A DNA stretch of 64,000 bases from Marivirga sericea (GTDB taxonomy: Bacteria; Bacteroidota; Bacteroidia; Cytophagales; Cyclobacteriaceae), in contig NZ_FXAW01000009.1 of the NCBI RefSeq assembly GCF_900177665.1, forward strand, positions 120,815 to 184,814. The letters run 5' to 3'. Positions 55,362-64,000 of the stretch are shown here, piece by piece. Each line of letters begins with the position of its first letter. Within the stretch, counting starts at the first letter, position 1. Under the pieces are notes generated by a model. It did no database searches. It was not told where the DNA came from and was given only the letters and a program-made list of their open reading frames with translations. A program made the translations under genes and the position numbers.

Positions 55362-55928
55362 ATGAAAAATATAGTATATGCAATTTTAGCAGTAGGATTG
55401 TTGTCGCTTGCATCATGCTCAGGTGATGTAGAAAAAAGGGTGACTGACCTCGAAAGAAGAGTTGCTGCTCTTGAAAGTAACGGTGGTGGTACTGCAAATA
55501 AAGTATCTTTGCAAAATTCCAATCAAACCCAACCTAATGTTCAAAACAACACTACCCCAAAACAGAAACCAGATGGCCCATTGCCAACCATGGAATTCTC
55601 TGAAAAAGTACATGATTTTGGTAATATAAAAGAAGGTGATGTTGTAACTAAAGTTTTTACTTTTAAAAACACGGGAGAAGCTCCTTTAATTATATCAAAT
55701 GCTACTTCTTCATGTGGTTGCACAATCCCTTCTTACCCAAAGGATAAGCCAATTGCTCCTGGTGAAGAAGGCGAAATAGAAGTTAAATACAACTCTAGAG
55801 GTAAAAAGAATCAGGATAACAAAGTAGTAAGGATAACGGCTAATACTTGGCCTGCAACTAATAATTTAACAATCAAAGCATTTGTTGAGCCGAAAGCAGA
55901 CGCAAGTGCCGGACCAGTAAAACAATAA
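55362..55928 (+). CDS. DUF1573 domain lipoprotein
   Basis: 188 aa with lipobox LASC (Cys19) followed by GD. A short heptad-like segment (DVEKRVTDLERRVAALES) and a Gln/Asn-rich linker precede the DUF1573 Ig-like domain (~80-180; FGNIKEGDVVTKVFTFKNTGEAPLII, SSCGCTIPSYP, GEEGEIEVKYNSRGK). In related Bacteroidota proteins this domain occurs in periplasmic or surface lipoproteins of unknown role. It ends 3 bp before yajC. Confidence 0.9.
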   Translation: MKNIVYAILAVGLLSLASCSGDVEKRVTDLERRVAALESNGGGTANKVSLQNSNQTQPNVQNNTTPKQKPDGPLPTMEFSEKVHDFGNIKEGDVVTKVFTFKNTGEAPLIISNATSSCGCTIPSYPKDKPIAPGEEGEIEVKYNSRGKKNQDNKVVRITANTWPATNNLTIKAFVEPKADASAGPVKQ

Positions 55929-55931
55929 TTA

Positions 55932-56249
55932 ATGATACAATTTATTTTAGCACAAGCTACTACAGGAGATGATAGCGCTTGGATGAGCCAACTACTTTTA
56001 TTTGGCGGTATAATTTTAGTTTTCTATTTCTTTATGATCCGTCCACAACAAAAAAAGCAGAAAGATCAGAAGAAATTTATCGCTGAAATAAAGAAAGGTG
56101 ATGCTGTCGTAACCATTGGTGGCTTACATGGCAAAGTATATCAAGTGGAAGAGGATAAAATTATTTTAGAAATTGATAAAGGAACTAAAATGATTTTTGA
56201 AAAATCAGCGGTATCATTAGAACAGAGTAAAAAACTTCAAGAAAAATAA
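55932..56249 (+). CDS. yajC: YajC, preprotein translocase accessory subunit
   Basis: 105 aa, single transmembrane segment (~17-36, LLFGGIILVFYFFMIRPQQK) and a short cytoplasmic domain with KKGDAVVTIGGLHGKVYQV, the YajC signature. It is part of the holotranslocon with SecDF. Starts 3 bp after the DUF1573 gene and is followed 4 bp later by the YbbR-like gene. Confidence 0.95.
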   Translation: MIQFILAQATTGDDSAWMSQLLLFGGIILVFYFFMIRPQQKKQKDQKKFIAEIKKGDAVVTIGGLHGKVYQVEEDKIILEIDKGTKMIFEKSAVSLEQSKKLQEK

Positions 56250-56253
56250 ATTA

Positions 56254-57231
56254 TTGAGGCAATTTGAAAAAATATGGGATTGGTTGAGTAATATATTCCT
56301 ACCTCAATCGAATGATACTATTAAAGTGGTAGTCTTGTGCGTAGTCACAGCTACCACTTTTTGGTTTTTCAATGCGCTTAACGATAATTATTCCACTAGA
56401 ATTAGTTACCCCATCAAATTTACTTTCCCGGACTCCTCATTGGTTGTTGTAAATGAACTACCCAAAAAGGTCAGCATAAATGTAAGTGGAGGAGGCTGGA
56501 ATCTTCTCAGGAAAACATTCTGGTTTACCATTACCCCTGTTGAAGTCCCTCTAGAAGACCCAGTTAAGCAAAAATATATCCTTGGTAATTCACTGTATAC
56601 CCTCATTGCAGACCAAATGACCGAAATTCAACTTAACTATGTCGAAAACGATACTTTAAGAATTGCGATAGATTCAATCAGAACCGCAACTGCTAAAATA
56701 TCCGTTGATAGTTCTAGCATTAGTTTGGAAGAGAATTATCGATTGGTTTCCAGCATAAAAAAATCTCACGATTCCGCCACTTTCACAGGTCCAGAACGCT
56801 TTATTAAGGAAGTCCCTAGGGAAGTCTTTATTGAACTTGATGACGACAAAATCTCTAGTAACTATTCTGGAGAAGTTTATCTACCAACTTTTGGCTCAAG
56901 TTTGGTCAATCGCAGTCCTGTAGAAGTCCAAATAAGCTTTGAAGTGGCTAAATTCATTCAACAGGAGCTGATGCTACCATTCCAAAAAGTAAATGTTCCA
57001 GCAGATTCTAACGCCTATATATTTCGGGATAGTTTAGCGAGAATTTCATTTGAAATCGAAGAAAAACTTGCTGGCAATTATAACTTAGATAGCATTCAAT
57101 TGATCGTGGATTATGAGAAAATTGGCGCTTCAGACTCAACCGTTAAGCCTATTATAGCATCTCTACCGAAACAGCTAAAGAAAAGGAAAATAAAAATAGA
57201 CTCCGTTAATTTTCAATACATAAAGCCATGA
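56254..57231 (+). CDS. YbbR/CdaR-like domain membrane protein
   Basis: 325 aa from TTG 56254; no ATG lies near the N-terminus. One transmembrane helix (~25-44, VVVLCVVTATTFWFF), then repeated YbbR-type beta domains (~60-320: YPIKFTFPDSSLVVVNELPKKVSINVSGGGW; FTGPERFIKEVPREVFIELD). In Firmicutes YbbR/CdaR controls CdaA diadenylate cyclase; no cyclase gene is in this window. It overlaps coaE by 4 nt, showing translational coupling. Confidence 0.85.
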   Translation: MRQFEKIWDWLSNIFLPQSNDTIKVVVLCVVTATTFWFFNALNDNYSTRISYPIKFTFPDSSLVVVNELPKKVSINVSGGGWNLLRKTFWFTITPVEVPLEDPVKQKYILGNSLYTLIADQMTEIQLNYVENDTLRIAIDSIRTATAKISVDSSSISLEENYRLVSSIKKSHDSATFTGPERFIKEVPREVFIELDDDKISSNYSGEVYLPTFGSSLVNRSPVEVQISFEVAKFIQQELMLPFQKVNVPADSNAYIFRDSLARISFEIEEKLAGNYNLDSIQLIVDYEKIGASDSTVKPIIASLPKQLKKRKIKIDSVNFQYIKP

Positions 57232-57815
57232 AGAAAATAGGGATTACTGGCGGAATTGGAGCAGGAAAAAGTCTGATTTGCGAAGTATTTCAACTGCTGG
57301 GAACCCCGAATTATCCAGCTGATTCTAGGGCTAAATGGTTGCAATCAAATGACCCTGAGCTGAAAGCTAAAATAGCTTTTCACTTTGGTAAAGAAGCCTA
57401 TTTCGACAATGGGGAGCTGAACAGGGAGTATCTAAGTAAAGAAGTCTTTGGGAATGATGATAAATTGGAGCTGCTAAATAGATTAGTTCATCCGGCCGTT
57501 GCTGATGATTTTAAAAATTGGTGCTCTTCGCACGCTAACAAACCCTATATTTTAAAAGAAGCTGCACTTCTATTCGAAACCGGCTCCTATAAGCAATTGG
57601 ATGCCACCATCAATGTGCACGCCAGTCACGAAATCAGACTTAAACGCACATTGGAAAGAGACCCTCAAAGAACTCCAGAAAGCGTTGAAGCCATCATGAA
57701 AAAACAGCTTTCTGATGATGAACGGCTTGAATTAGCCGATTATGTGATTTTTAATGATGAAAGTAGATCTGTAATTAAGCAAGTGATTGATTTGCATCAT
57801 CTATTGACGAAATGA
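57228..57815 (+). CDS. coaE: Dephospho-CoA kinase
   Basis: 195 aa, last step of coenzyme A synthesis: phosphorylates the 3'-OH of dephospho-CoA using ATP. P-loop GGIGAGKS (residues 8-15), ADSRAKWL (CoA region), LNRLVHPAV and ALLFETGSYKQLD are family hallmarks. Starts with ATG overlapping the YbbR-like stop by 4 nt. Followed by ~390 bp without a clear gene. Confidence 0.95.
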   Translation: MKKIGITGGIGAGKSLICEVFQLLGTPNYPADSRAKWLQSNDPELKAKIAFHFGKEAYFDNGELNREYLSKEVFGNDDKLELLNRLVHPAVADDFKNWCSSHANKPYILKEAALLFETGSYKQLDATINVHASHEIRLKRTLERDPQRTPESVEAIMKKQLSDDERLELADYVIFNDESRSVIKQVIDLHHLLTK

Positions 57816-58208
57816 TTTATAAACAACTACAAAGGATATTAGGCTGAAGCTGTTGCAGACCAATCAACAGACTGTCCAACAGAGTAAATAAATCCTGAGA
57901 ATCTGTTATTATAGTCATTCTTAAATGTTTAGTGGACTTTTATTAGCAGATGCAACATCCATAATGTTAGCCATCCCGATTTATCAGGTTGCTACCGGGT
58001 TTCGAGCCAGTGTAGATAAATCTAAAATAGATCAATTTCAACCAATGGGGCCAGCGGTTTGTACATTGCGGACATCTGGTACAATAAGTAAAAAATACAG
58101 ATTTAAAATCATGGAAATATTTTAGCAATATGTCCAACCAGATTTTAACTTTTTCTTTCCTACTTATTTTATACAAATAAAAATAATTATTATTATATTG
58201 AGCTTTCT
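57816..58208. other. 393-bp stretch without a clear gene
   Basis: Two opposed small frames (66 aa + at 57925; 69 aa - at 58176) overlap and neither has a recognisable motif or signal. The + strand frame has slightly protein-like content (QFQPMGPAVCTLRTSG) and could be a remnant. No hairpin terminator or TAnnTTTG promoter was identified here for the neighbours. Confidence 0.35.
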
Positions 58209-60467
58209 ATGAAAATCTTCTTTTCTGTAATAATATCCATCTTTTTAATTCATTCTCTATCAGCACAAACTACCGATAGTCTTGAAAATTTACTCACTTC
58301 AAAAATAAGTGATTCCCAGAAAAAAAATATCCTAATTGAACTCTGTGAGGAGTATCGGAACACCAATCCAAATTCAATGCGATTGTACGCAGAGGAACTC
58401 CTCACTCTGTCCAAAGATGACACCACAAGTAGTAGTTACGCGTGGTCTCAATACTATTTAGGCGACTACTATTATCTGGTGGATGATTTTGACCGGACTG
58501 AAAAATATTTTCTTACCGCTTACGAAATATTTCAACAACGTGAAAACTCATTAGGTGCTTTACAAGCAGCGTCTTCTGTAGCTAATATTTACTTTTTTCG
58601 AGACCGCTACAAAACTGCTCTTACTTTTGCAGAATCAGGCTTAGATATCGCCTATGAAGTAAATGATAAAGTAACACAATCAAACTTACTTGCGCTTATT
58701 TGTGACATTTATACGTATATGGAGCGCTATAATTTAGCTATTCAGCACTGCGTCCAGTCTTTGAAAATAAAAGAAGAGTTGGAAATTGAAACAGGTAAAG
58801 AAATAACACTCAACACTATCGGTTTGATCTACCAAGAATTGGGCACTTATGAAAAAGCACAGGAATACCTCTTCGATGCATTAGTGCTTGCTAAACAAAA
58901 TGGAAAATCTTATAATATAGCAACAACCCATAGTAATATTGGCAATTTTTATATAGCAACTGGAAATGTTGAAAATGCACTTAAAAGTTTCCGTAATGCA
59001 ATGAAAATTGATTCCGCCAGTCAGGATAAAACTGGTCTAGCCTATTCATTCTTTGATATAGGGAAAGTGTACAAACTTCAAGGGGCTATTAACAATGCAC
59101 TTGAGAATTTAAAAAAATCTAAAGTACTTGCTGCAGAGCAAAATATGCCAGAATTACAAGCGAGAATTGGACTCGAAATTGGTGAAATTCACATCACCAA
59201 AGCCAATTTCCAATATGCAATTCAAGAATTAAAAAACAGCGTAACTATAGCTCAGAAAATAAATTCATCTAGCATTCTGAAAGACTCCTATCAGAAATTA
59301 TCCAAAGTTTATGACAAAATGGGCGATAAAAATAATGCATTGATTTATATGAAACTCTTTATGTTAGAATCAGAGAGAAAGTTTAAAGAAGAAAATATTA
59401 AATCGATAGCTGAAATTGAAGCCCTTTACAATATTGAGAAAAAAGAAAAAGAAATTGACCTACTAAAGAAAGACAATGCCATAAAGGAATTGCAAGCTGA
59501 TCAACGCAGTTTTTTTATCGCTACTTTAAGTTTAGGACTACTATTATTGATTATACTAATCCTTATTCTTTACAATAGAAATAAACTAAAGAACAAAGCT
59601 AACAAAGCCTTAAGTCAGCAAAATATTGCAATTCAAGAGCAAAAAGAAGAAATAGAAACTCAAAAGGAGGATTTAGCGGAAACAAGCAACAGATTGACGG
59701 ATAAGAATCAACAAATAATGGATAGCATAACATATGCGAAACAAATACAAGATTCCCTACTTCCTCAGCTCCCAACAATCAAAGAAGTTTTACCAAAATC
59801 CTTCATTTACTTTAGACCGCGCGATATAGTAAGTGGTGATTTCTACTGGTTTACCCAGATTGAAGATAAAATAGCATTTGCCTTGGTGGATTGCACTGGT
59901 CATGGCGTACCTGGAGCTTTTATGACCGTCTTAGCCAATTCATTACTAAATCAAATCGTAATTGAAACTGGGATTACTTCTCCTGACCTGATAGTTTCCC
60001 TCTTAGACCAGAAAATTCAACAAAATCTCCATCAACAACAACTTGAAAATTCCAATACTGACGGCTTAGATATTGGACTCGTTTTAATAGATCGTAAGAG
60101 CAATAAGTTAGAATACACAGGAGCCAAAATCCCTTTATATGTTCATCAAAATAATGAATTAGAAGTCATTGAAGCCGACAGAAATAGTGTCGGAAGTACA
60201 CAGCAATCCGAAAAATCTTTCACAAAACAAGAGATCTCCCTTAAAGAAGATGCTATGATTTACATGAGTTCAGATGGTTTTCAAGACCAATTTGGAGGTC
60301 CAGAAAATAAAAAATATATGAAAGGTAATTTTCGTAAATTGCTTTCACGAATTGCACAGAAACCAATTCAAGACCAACAAGACTATATTGAAGATGAATT
60401 CATACACTGGAGAAAAAACAATCCTCAAACGGATGATATACTAGTGATAGGTTTTAAATTGAAATAA
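58209..60467 (+). CDS. TPR-coiled coil-PP2C (SpoIIE) membrane phosphatase
   Basis: 752 aa. Signal peptide (1-20); periplasmic TPR array (~70-385; tandem pairs such as NTIGLIYQELGTYEKAQEYLFDAL and SNIGNFYIATGNVENALKSF). Transmembrane helix ~434-455. Cytoplasmic coiled coil (~460-505). PP2C/SpoIIE phosphatase domain (~530-752) with metal-binding Asp544 in VSGDFYW and Asp561 in VDCTGHGVPGAF; the terminal DDILVIGFKL motif is present. It should dephosphorylate a Ser/Thr protein such as an anti-sigma-factor antagonist in response to a periplasmic signal. Its stop TAA overlaps the next start (TAATG), coupling it to a K+ channel. Confidence 0.9.
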   Translation: MKIFFSVIISIFLIHSLSAQTTDSLENLLTSKISDSQKKNILIELCEEYRNTNPNSMRLYAEELLTLSKDDTTSSSYAWSQYYLGDYYYLVDDFDRTEKYFLTAYEIFQQRENSLGALQAASSVANIYFFRDRYKTALTFAESGLDIAYEVNDKVTQSNLLALICDIYTYMERYNLAIQHCVQSLKIKEELEIETGKEITLNTIGLIYQELGTYEKAQEYLFDALVLAKQNGKSYNIATTHSNIGNFYIATGNVENALKSFRNAMKIDSASQDKTGLAYSFFDIGKVYKLQGAINNALENLKKSKVLAAEQNMPELQARIGLEIGEIHITKANFQYAIQELKNSVTIAQKINSSSILKDSYQKLSKVYDKMGDKNNALIYMKLFMLESERKFKEENIKSIAEIEALYNIEKKEKEIDLLKKDNAIKELQADQRSFFIATLSLGLLLLIILILILYNRNKLKNKANKALSQQNIAIQEQKEEIETQKEDLAETSNRLTDKNQQIMDSITYAKQIQDSLLPQLPTIKEVLPKSFIYFRPRDIVSGDFYWFTQIEDKIAFALVDCTGHGVPGAFMTVLANSLLNQIVIETGITSPDLIVSLLDQKIQQNLHQQQLENSNTDGLDIGLVLIDRKSNKLEYTGAKIPLYVHQNNELEVIEADRNSVGSTQQSEKSFTKQEISLKEDAMIYMSSDGFQDQFGGPENKKYMKGNFRKLLSRIAQKPIQDQQDYIEDEFIHWRKNNPQTDDILVIGFKLK

Positions 60468-61522
60468 TGAATTTTAGAAGTTACAAAAAGTTAATTTACT
60501 ACCTATTAGCCTTTCTTGGCATCTTCTTATTCTTAGTCTTTAATTTATTAGAATTCGAATTAAGGTCTTCAGATGGCAAAATTGATAATCTATCAGATGC
60601 TTTTTGGTACTCTATAGTCACACTAACAACTGTGGGCTACGGAGATCTGGTACCTACTTCAACGGGTGGTCGTGCTATTGGCTACGTTTTAATTTTTCTA
60701 AGTTTAGGTGTATACGGTCTATTAATTGGACAAATTTCAACTATTATGGCAAACATTAAAGAACACAAAAAATTAGGCATGTACGGAACAGATTTTGAGG
60801 ACCATATAGTGGTTATTGGCTGGACTCAATTTGGTAAAACAGTAATAGATCAACTGATCAAAGCAGGCAGAAAAGTGGCTATTGTCACTCGGAATAGGGA
60901 ATATATTGACTTACTAAAAGAACTTTATCAAGAACGTACCCTCTTTGTTCTCTATTCAGATTATGAGAACTTTGAACTACTGGAAAAAGTGAATATCCGA
61001 AAATCGAATACTGTTTTCATCAATCTATCAGATGATACTGAAAAACTAGTATATATATTGAATCTCAAGAAAGAATATGAAGGGCTAAATTATACAGTGA
61101 CTTTAGAAAACTCAAATTTAAAGCAGACCTTTCTGAGCGCTGGTGTAACTCATGCTATTTCGCAAAATGAAATCGCTAGTAGATTATTGGCAAGCTACAT
61201 GTTTGAACCAGACGTAGCACTTTTTTCTGAAGAAATATTAGCCTATCCTACCACTGACGAGGACTATGATATAAAGCAATTTAAAGTAATGGATAATAAT
61301 CAGTACATAGGCCAAGAATATGACAAAGTATTTTTTGAATTAAAAAAGAGTGAGAACGTCATTTTAATGGGTTTGGTGCGAATTGAAGAAGTGAATCGCG
61401 TTTTGTACAAAAACCCTTCTGATAATTTCAAAATAAAAGCTGACGACTATTTAATCATGATGATGAACCAAAGAACTCAAAAAACAATAAAGAAAATATT
61501 TGGACTAGAAGAAGGCGTTTGA
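60467..61522 (+). CDS. Potassium channel with TrkA-N/RCK domain
   Basis: 351 aa. Two transmembrane helices (~8-28 and ~72-93) around the pore loop with selectivity filter TTVGYGD (residues 54-60). The cytoplasmic TrkA-N Rossmann domain (~107-230; HIVVIGWTQFGKTVIDQL, AIVTR) and a TrkA-C-like end (~265-345) follow, so this is a MthK-like ligand-gated 2TM K+ channel subunit. Translationally coupled to the PP2C gene by a 1-base overlap. Confidence 0.93.
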   Translation: MNFRSYKKLIYYLLAFLGIFLFLVFNLLEFELRSSDGKIDNLSDAFWYSIVTLTTVGYGDLVPTSTGGRAIGYVLIFLSLGVYGLLIGQISTIMANIKEHKKLGMYGTDFEDHIVVIGWTQFGKTVIDQLIKAGRKVAIVTRNREYIDLLKELYQERTLFVLYSDYENFELLEKVNIRKSNTVFINLSDDTEKLVYILNLKKEYEGLNYTVTLENSNLKQTFLSAGVTHAISQNEIASRLLASYMFEPDVALFSEEILAYPTTDEDYDIKQFKVMDNNQYIGQEYDKVFFELKKSENVILMGLVRIEEVNRVLYKNPSDNFKIKADDYLIMMMNQRTQKTIKKIFGLEEGV

Positions 61523-61530
61523 AACTTTGC

Positions 61531-61737
61531 TCAATCCTCGACTTCATAAAACTCGTAGTCTTTCCCTTTTCCGTAGGCCGTTAATTCACTTAAATTGAAT
61601 TCTTCGAGAGTAGTCATATCCTTGCATTCAAAATCTTTATAACCGATTGCTTTAGTCACTCTAAATTCATGTATATCACCATAATTTACCATGTAATATA
61701 CTTTACCTACTCGAACCGTATCAATTGAAATCGACAT
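61531..61737 (-). CDS. Small conserved-looking hypothetical protein
   Basis: 68 aa, no signal or membrane segment. Sequence is beta-rich and acidic (VRVGKVYYMVNYGDIHEFRVTKAI, LEEFNLSELTAYGKGKDYEFYEVED) as in small SH3/tudor-like single-domain proteins. No homologue family is recognised. It ends 8 bp from the K+ channel stop and is convergent with it. The codon use looks normal, which supports a real gene. Function unknown. Confidence 0.55.
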   Translation of the reverse strand: MSISIDTVRVGKVYYMVNYGDIHEFRVTKAIGYKDFECKDMTTLEEFNLSELTAYGKGKDYEFYEVED

Positions 61738-61867
61738 GATATAAAAACCTTATAATTATCCAACGACTTAAAATGCAAGAAACCTAAATTTCTTCTCTAA
61801 AAACCATTGAACTGGCTAACATCTTTTAAGTTTCAACAATTGAAAAAAAGCTTAGTAACTATCGGAT

Positions 61868-63046
61868 CTAAGACACGGCATTTTTCCTTTTTGACTTCTC
61901 CCACACTGCCGATTGTTTTCCTTTCAACAATCTAATAAACCCCTGAAAAACCGATAGGTTCATGAAAGCAAAATAGAACGGAAGCAATACTATTTTCGGT
62001 ACCCTAATTTTCCCTTCTGCGTAAGCGCCAATTGCTGCAATTAAGTAAAAAAGAAGCTGAAGTCCCATCAATATAGTATAGATCCCTCCTAAAACTATTA
62101 CCAAATAGATATTCAAGCTAAAAACTACTAGCAAACTTAAAGGGGCTAGTGACCATCTTAGCATCCTATGGGATACGTACTGAAAACAAAGCCAACCATA
62201 TCTAAATATATTAAGTAGCGGCAGAAAAATTATGATAGATTGAATTCCGCCTGCAGCTATTCTAATTTTTCTTTTCCTTTCTTCAGCTATTGAATCAGAA
62301 CCAGTTTCCATTGCGTAAGCATCTGGCTCATAAACTACTTTGTAACCGTTTTGAGCAATTTTCATTGAAACGTAAAAATCTTCAATTAGAATCCCTTCAG
62401 GTACTACAGGCATTAACTCTCTTCTTACTGAAAACAGCTCGCCAGCTGCTCCAACAACGGTGTGTAATTCGGAGTCCCATTTTTTTAAAGCCGACTCATA
62501 TTTCCAATACGCTCCTTCCCCGCTTCCCGCCATATCTTCAATATCACTAGTCATAACACGCTTTTCACCGGCAACAGCTCCTATTCCATCGCTTTTATAA
62601 TGCCTTGCTATATTCAGAATTGCTTCTGCATTTAAGAAGGTGTTTGCGTCACAGAACACCAGAATAGGTGAGTTCAAAAATGGAAGTACTCTATTAATTG
62701 CTGCATTTTTTCCTTTGCGCTCTTTTGAATGAAATAAAGTGACCTCTTTATAATCATTTACAATTTTCTCACTCCCATCTGAAGTTCCATCCGTAACGAA
62801 GTAAATCTTCAACTTTTCTTTGGGGTAATGTAGTTGCAAGGTATTTTCGATCTTTTCTTTGATAATTTCTCCCTCATTGTAACACGCGATAATTAAGCTG
62901 ACTTCAGGCATTTCTGCTGTAGCAAAATAATTATTGCTTTGAGTATTAAAAACTCTCTTAAGTTTGATCAAAATATAGAGTACAACAGGATAGCCGAAAT
63001 ATGTGTAAGTTATTAATCCTATTCCTATCCAAAAAATAATTTCCAT
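61868..63046 (-). CDS. Family 2 glycosyltransferase, membrane-bound
   Basis: 392 aa. N-terminal helix (~3-22), then GT-A nucleotide-sugar domain (~45-280): EVSLIIACYNEGEIIKEKI, LKIYFVTDGTSDGS, PILVFCDANTFLN (DxD-like Asp-Ala-Asn), AVAGEKR, EGILIEDFYVSMKIAQNGYKVVYEP (acceptor ED). Three C-terminal hydrophobic helices (~280-370) as in processive or lipid-linked sugar transferases. Likely synthesises a surface polysaccharide or glycolipid; no other sugar gene is adjacent in the window. Divergent from the MBG-repeat gene. Confidence 0.88.
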   Translation of the reverse strand: MEIIFWIGIGLITYTYFGYPVVLYILIKLKRVFNTQSNNYFATAEMPEVSLIIACYNEGEIIKEKIENTLQLHYPKEKLKIYFVTDGTSDGSEKIVNDYKEVTLFHSKERKGKNAAINRVLPFLNSPILVFCDANTFLNAEAILNIARHYKSDGIGAVAGEKRVMTSDIEDMAGSGEGAYWKYESALKKWDSELHTVVGAAGELFSVRRELMPVVPEGILIEDFYVSMKIAQNGYKVVYEPDAYAMETGSDSIAEERKRKIRIAAGGIQSIIIFLPLLNIFRYGWLCFQYVSHRMLRWSLAPLSLLVVFSLNIYLVIVLGGIYTILMGLQLLFYLIAAIGAYAEGKIRVPKIVLLPFYFAFMNLSVFQGFIRLLKGKQSAVWEKSKRKNAVS

Positions 63047-63233
63047 ATTTTAACCCTACCTTATTTTGTTAATCTAAACAAGTTTTGAACTTTAATTGAA
63101 GGAATTAAAATTTAAAACATACATAAAACTGATTCATAGATTAATGTAATATATTAATCGATAATCGATCGCAATATAAAATAATACAATTAATATTTTG
63201 TATTTTTCCACCTCGAAATTGTAATGAAGTATC

Positions 63234-64000
63234 ATGTCATCTTTTAGAACCCCCAAGCAATTTTTTTTACACTTTATATTAGTTGCTTTTGTTTTATGTA
63301 ATTTGAATACCGCATCAGGACAAAGTAATCCTAACTTTTTAAGTAGTCCAGTAGTACAGGCTACGTATGGTAATTCATACCTTTATGATATTGATGTTTC
63401 TGATGACGATGGCGATGAACTGACAGTAGTTTTACAATCCGGAAACCTACCAGATGGAGTAACCTTACTTGAAGCGGCCGGGGAATTTTCTTTAGAGGGG
63501 ATTCCAATTGAAGCAGGGGATTTTCCAATTACACTAGAAGTTAGAGAAACGACCACTCCGGCAAATAACGAACTTCAAAATTTCACATTGCAAGTGACTA
63601 AAGCCAATCTTACCGTTTCGGCTGATGACCAAAACATCGTTTACGGGGATGCGATCCCCGCACTCTCCATCAGCTATTCAGGTTTTGTCAATAGTGAAGA
63701 CCAAACGGATTTAACCACTGTACCAACTGCCAGCACTATGGCAGATATGAACAGCGATGCAGGTGATTATATCATCTCAGTCTCCGGTGGAGTTTCTGAT
63801 AATTATGCTTTTAACTATTCAGCTGGAAACCTCAACATCGCCAAAGCAGATCAAACCATCACCTTTGATGCCATTGAGGATAAAACCTATGGAGATGCAG
63901 ATTTTACCCTTTCAGCCAGTAGCGATAGTGGATTGCCTATTAGCTTTTCCGTTCTGTCTGGAAATGCCTCTGTGATTGGGAACACGGTCAGCATTAACGG
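63234..64000 (+). CDS. MBG-repeat secreted protein, 3' end beyond the window
   Basis: About 255 codons from ATG 63234 run to the window end without a stop, so it is only the start of what is probably a very large surface protein. N-terminal signal (PKQFFLHFILVAFVLCNL...SGQ). A cadherin/putative-Ig (He_PIG-like) domain follows (~45-125; VSDDDGDELTVVLQSGNLPDG). Then MBG-type repeats begin (~125-200 with VTKANLTVSADDQNIVYGD, YSGFVNSED, and a second beginning NIAKADQTITFDAIEDKTYGDADFTLSA). Such tandem MBG/YDG repeats occur in large Bacteroidota adhesins usually exported by T9SS. The earlier ATG at 63224 stops after seven codons. No promoter match is obvious. Confidence 0.85.
   Translation, partial: MSSFRTPKQFFLHFILVAFVLCNLNTASGQSNPNFLSSPVVQATYGNSYLYDIDVSDDDGDELTVVLQSGNLPDGVTLLEAAGEFSLEGIPIEAGDFPITLEVRETTTPANNELQNFTLQVTKANLTVSADDQNIVYGDAIPALSISYSGFVNSEDQTDLTTVPTASTMADMNSDAGDYIISVSGGVSDNYAFNYSAGNLNIAKADQTITFDAIEDKTYGDADFTLSASSDSGLPISFSVLSGNASVIGNTVSIN

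Noticed and set aside
1..64000. CRISPR array, tRNA, rRNA, IS element or phage genes
   Set aside because: No direct-repeat array, cloverleaf-like sequence, transposase, integrase or phage gene was recognised by eye; a dedicated scan (tRNAscan-SE, Rfam/Infernal, CRISPRCasFinder) would be needed to confirm absence.

Overview
The window looks like a chromosomal stretch of a marine-type Bacteroidota bacterium, most likely order Cytophagales (a Marivirga-like genome is a guess from protein style, not a database result). The evidence is AT-rich DNA, many lipoproteins and TonB/OmpA/PD40 envelope proteins, one protein with a type IX secretion (T9SS) C-terminal sorting domain, MBG-type adhesin repeats, DUF5687 and DUF6787-like proteins, a long-insert NusB, and several Bacteroidota -7 promoter elements (TAnnTTTG). 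No rRNA, tRNA, CRISPR array, IS element, integrase or phage gene was seen. Coding density is high and the genes look like ordinary chromosomal ones.

Layout. 1-2.6 kb: 3' part of a DEAD-box RNA helicase and an MFS transporter. 2.6-9 kb (minus): small lipoprotein, S9 peptidase, an outer-membrane barrel and a PKD/three-module beta-helix surface lipoprotein. 9.2-11.4 kb (minus): overlapping LytTR-type two-component pair. 11.6-16 kb: uvrA, then a TetR regulator and a short-chain dehydrogenase that share a near-identical palindromic operator. 16-20.7 kb: small lipoproteins, gdhA and a DUF5687/ABC-ATPase pair. 20.8-23.3 kb (minus): M14 carboxypeptidase. 23.6-30.6 kb: Oar-like TonB receptor, fasciclin lipoprotein and a secreted T9SS endonuclease/phosphatase-fold protein. 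30.8-36.3 kb: complete three-gene RND efflux operon. 36.7-46.2 kb (minus): two OmpA proteins, patatin-BamA-like phospholipase, M23 peptidase, a vWA-like membrane protein and comB. 46.3-50.2 kb: iron/cobalamin-type ABC importer, a small STAS-like protein and a Fur-family regulator. 50.3-57.8 kb: ABC exporter divergent from a housekeeping run (Leu/Glu-type dehydrogenase, nusB, ytxH-like, DUF1573, yajC, ybbR-like, coaE). 58.2-61.5 kb: TPR-PP2C phosphatase translationally joined to a K+ channel. 61.5-64 kb: small protein, glycosyltransferase, and the start of an MBG-repeat secreted protein cut by the window end.

How the parts work together. Envelope and export functions dominate. The RND operon is self-contained, the ABC importer has its lipoprotein, permease and ATPase in overlapping order, and the yajC-ybbR-coaE block is a typical Bacteroidota housekeeping cluster. 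The less ordinary units are the TonB receptor/fasciclin/nuclease-fold locus, the PP2C-K+ channel pair and the TetR/SDR regulon. I did not find a clearly new defence or mobile system; the findings are candidate functional pairings and residue-level oddities. All assignments come from reading motifs by eye, with no database search.
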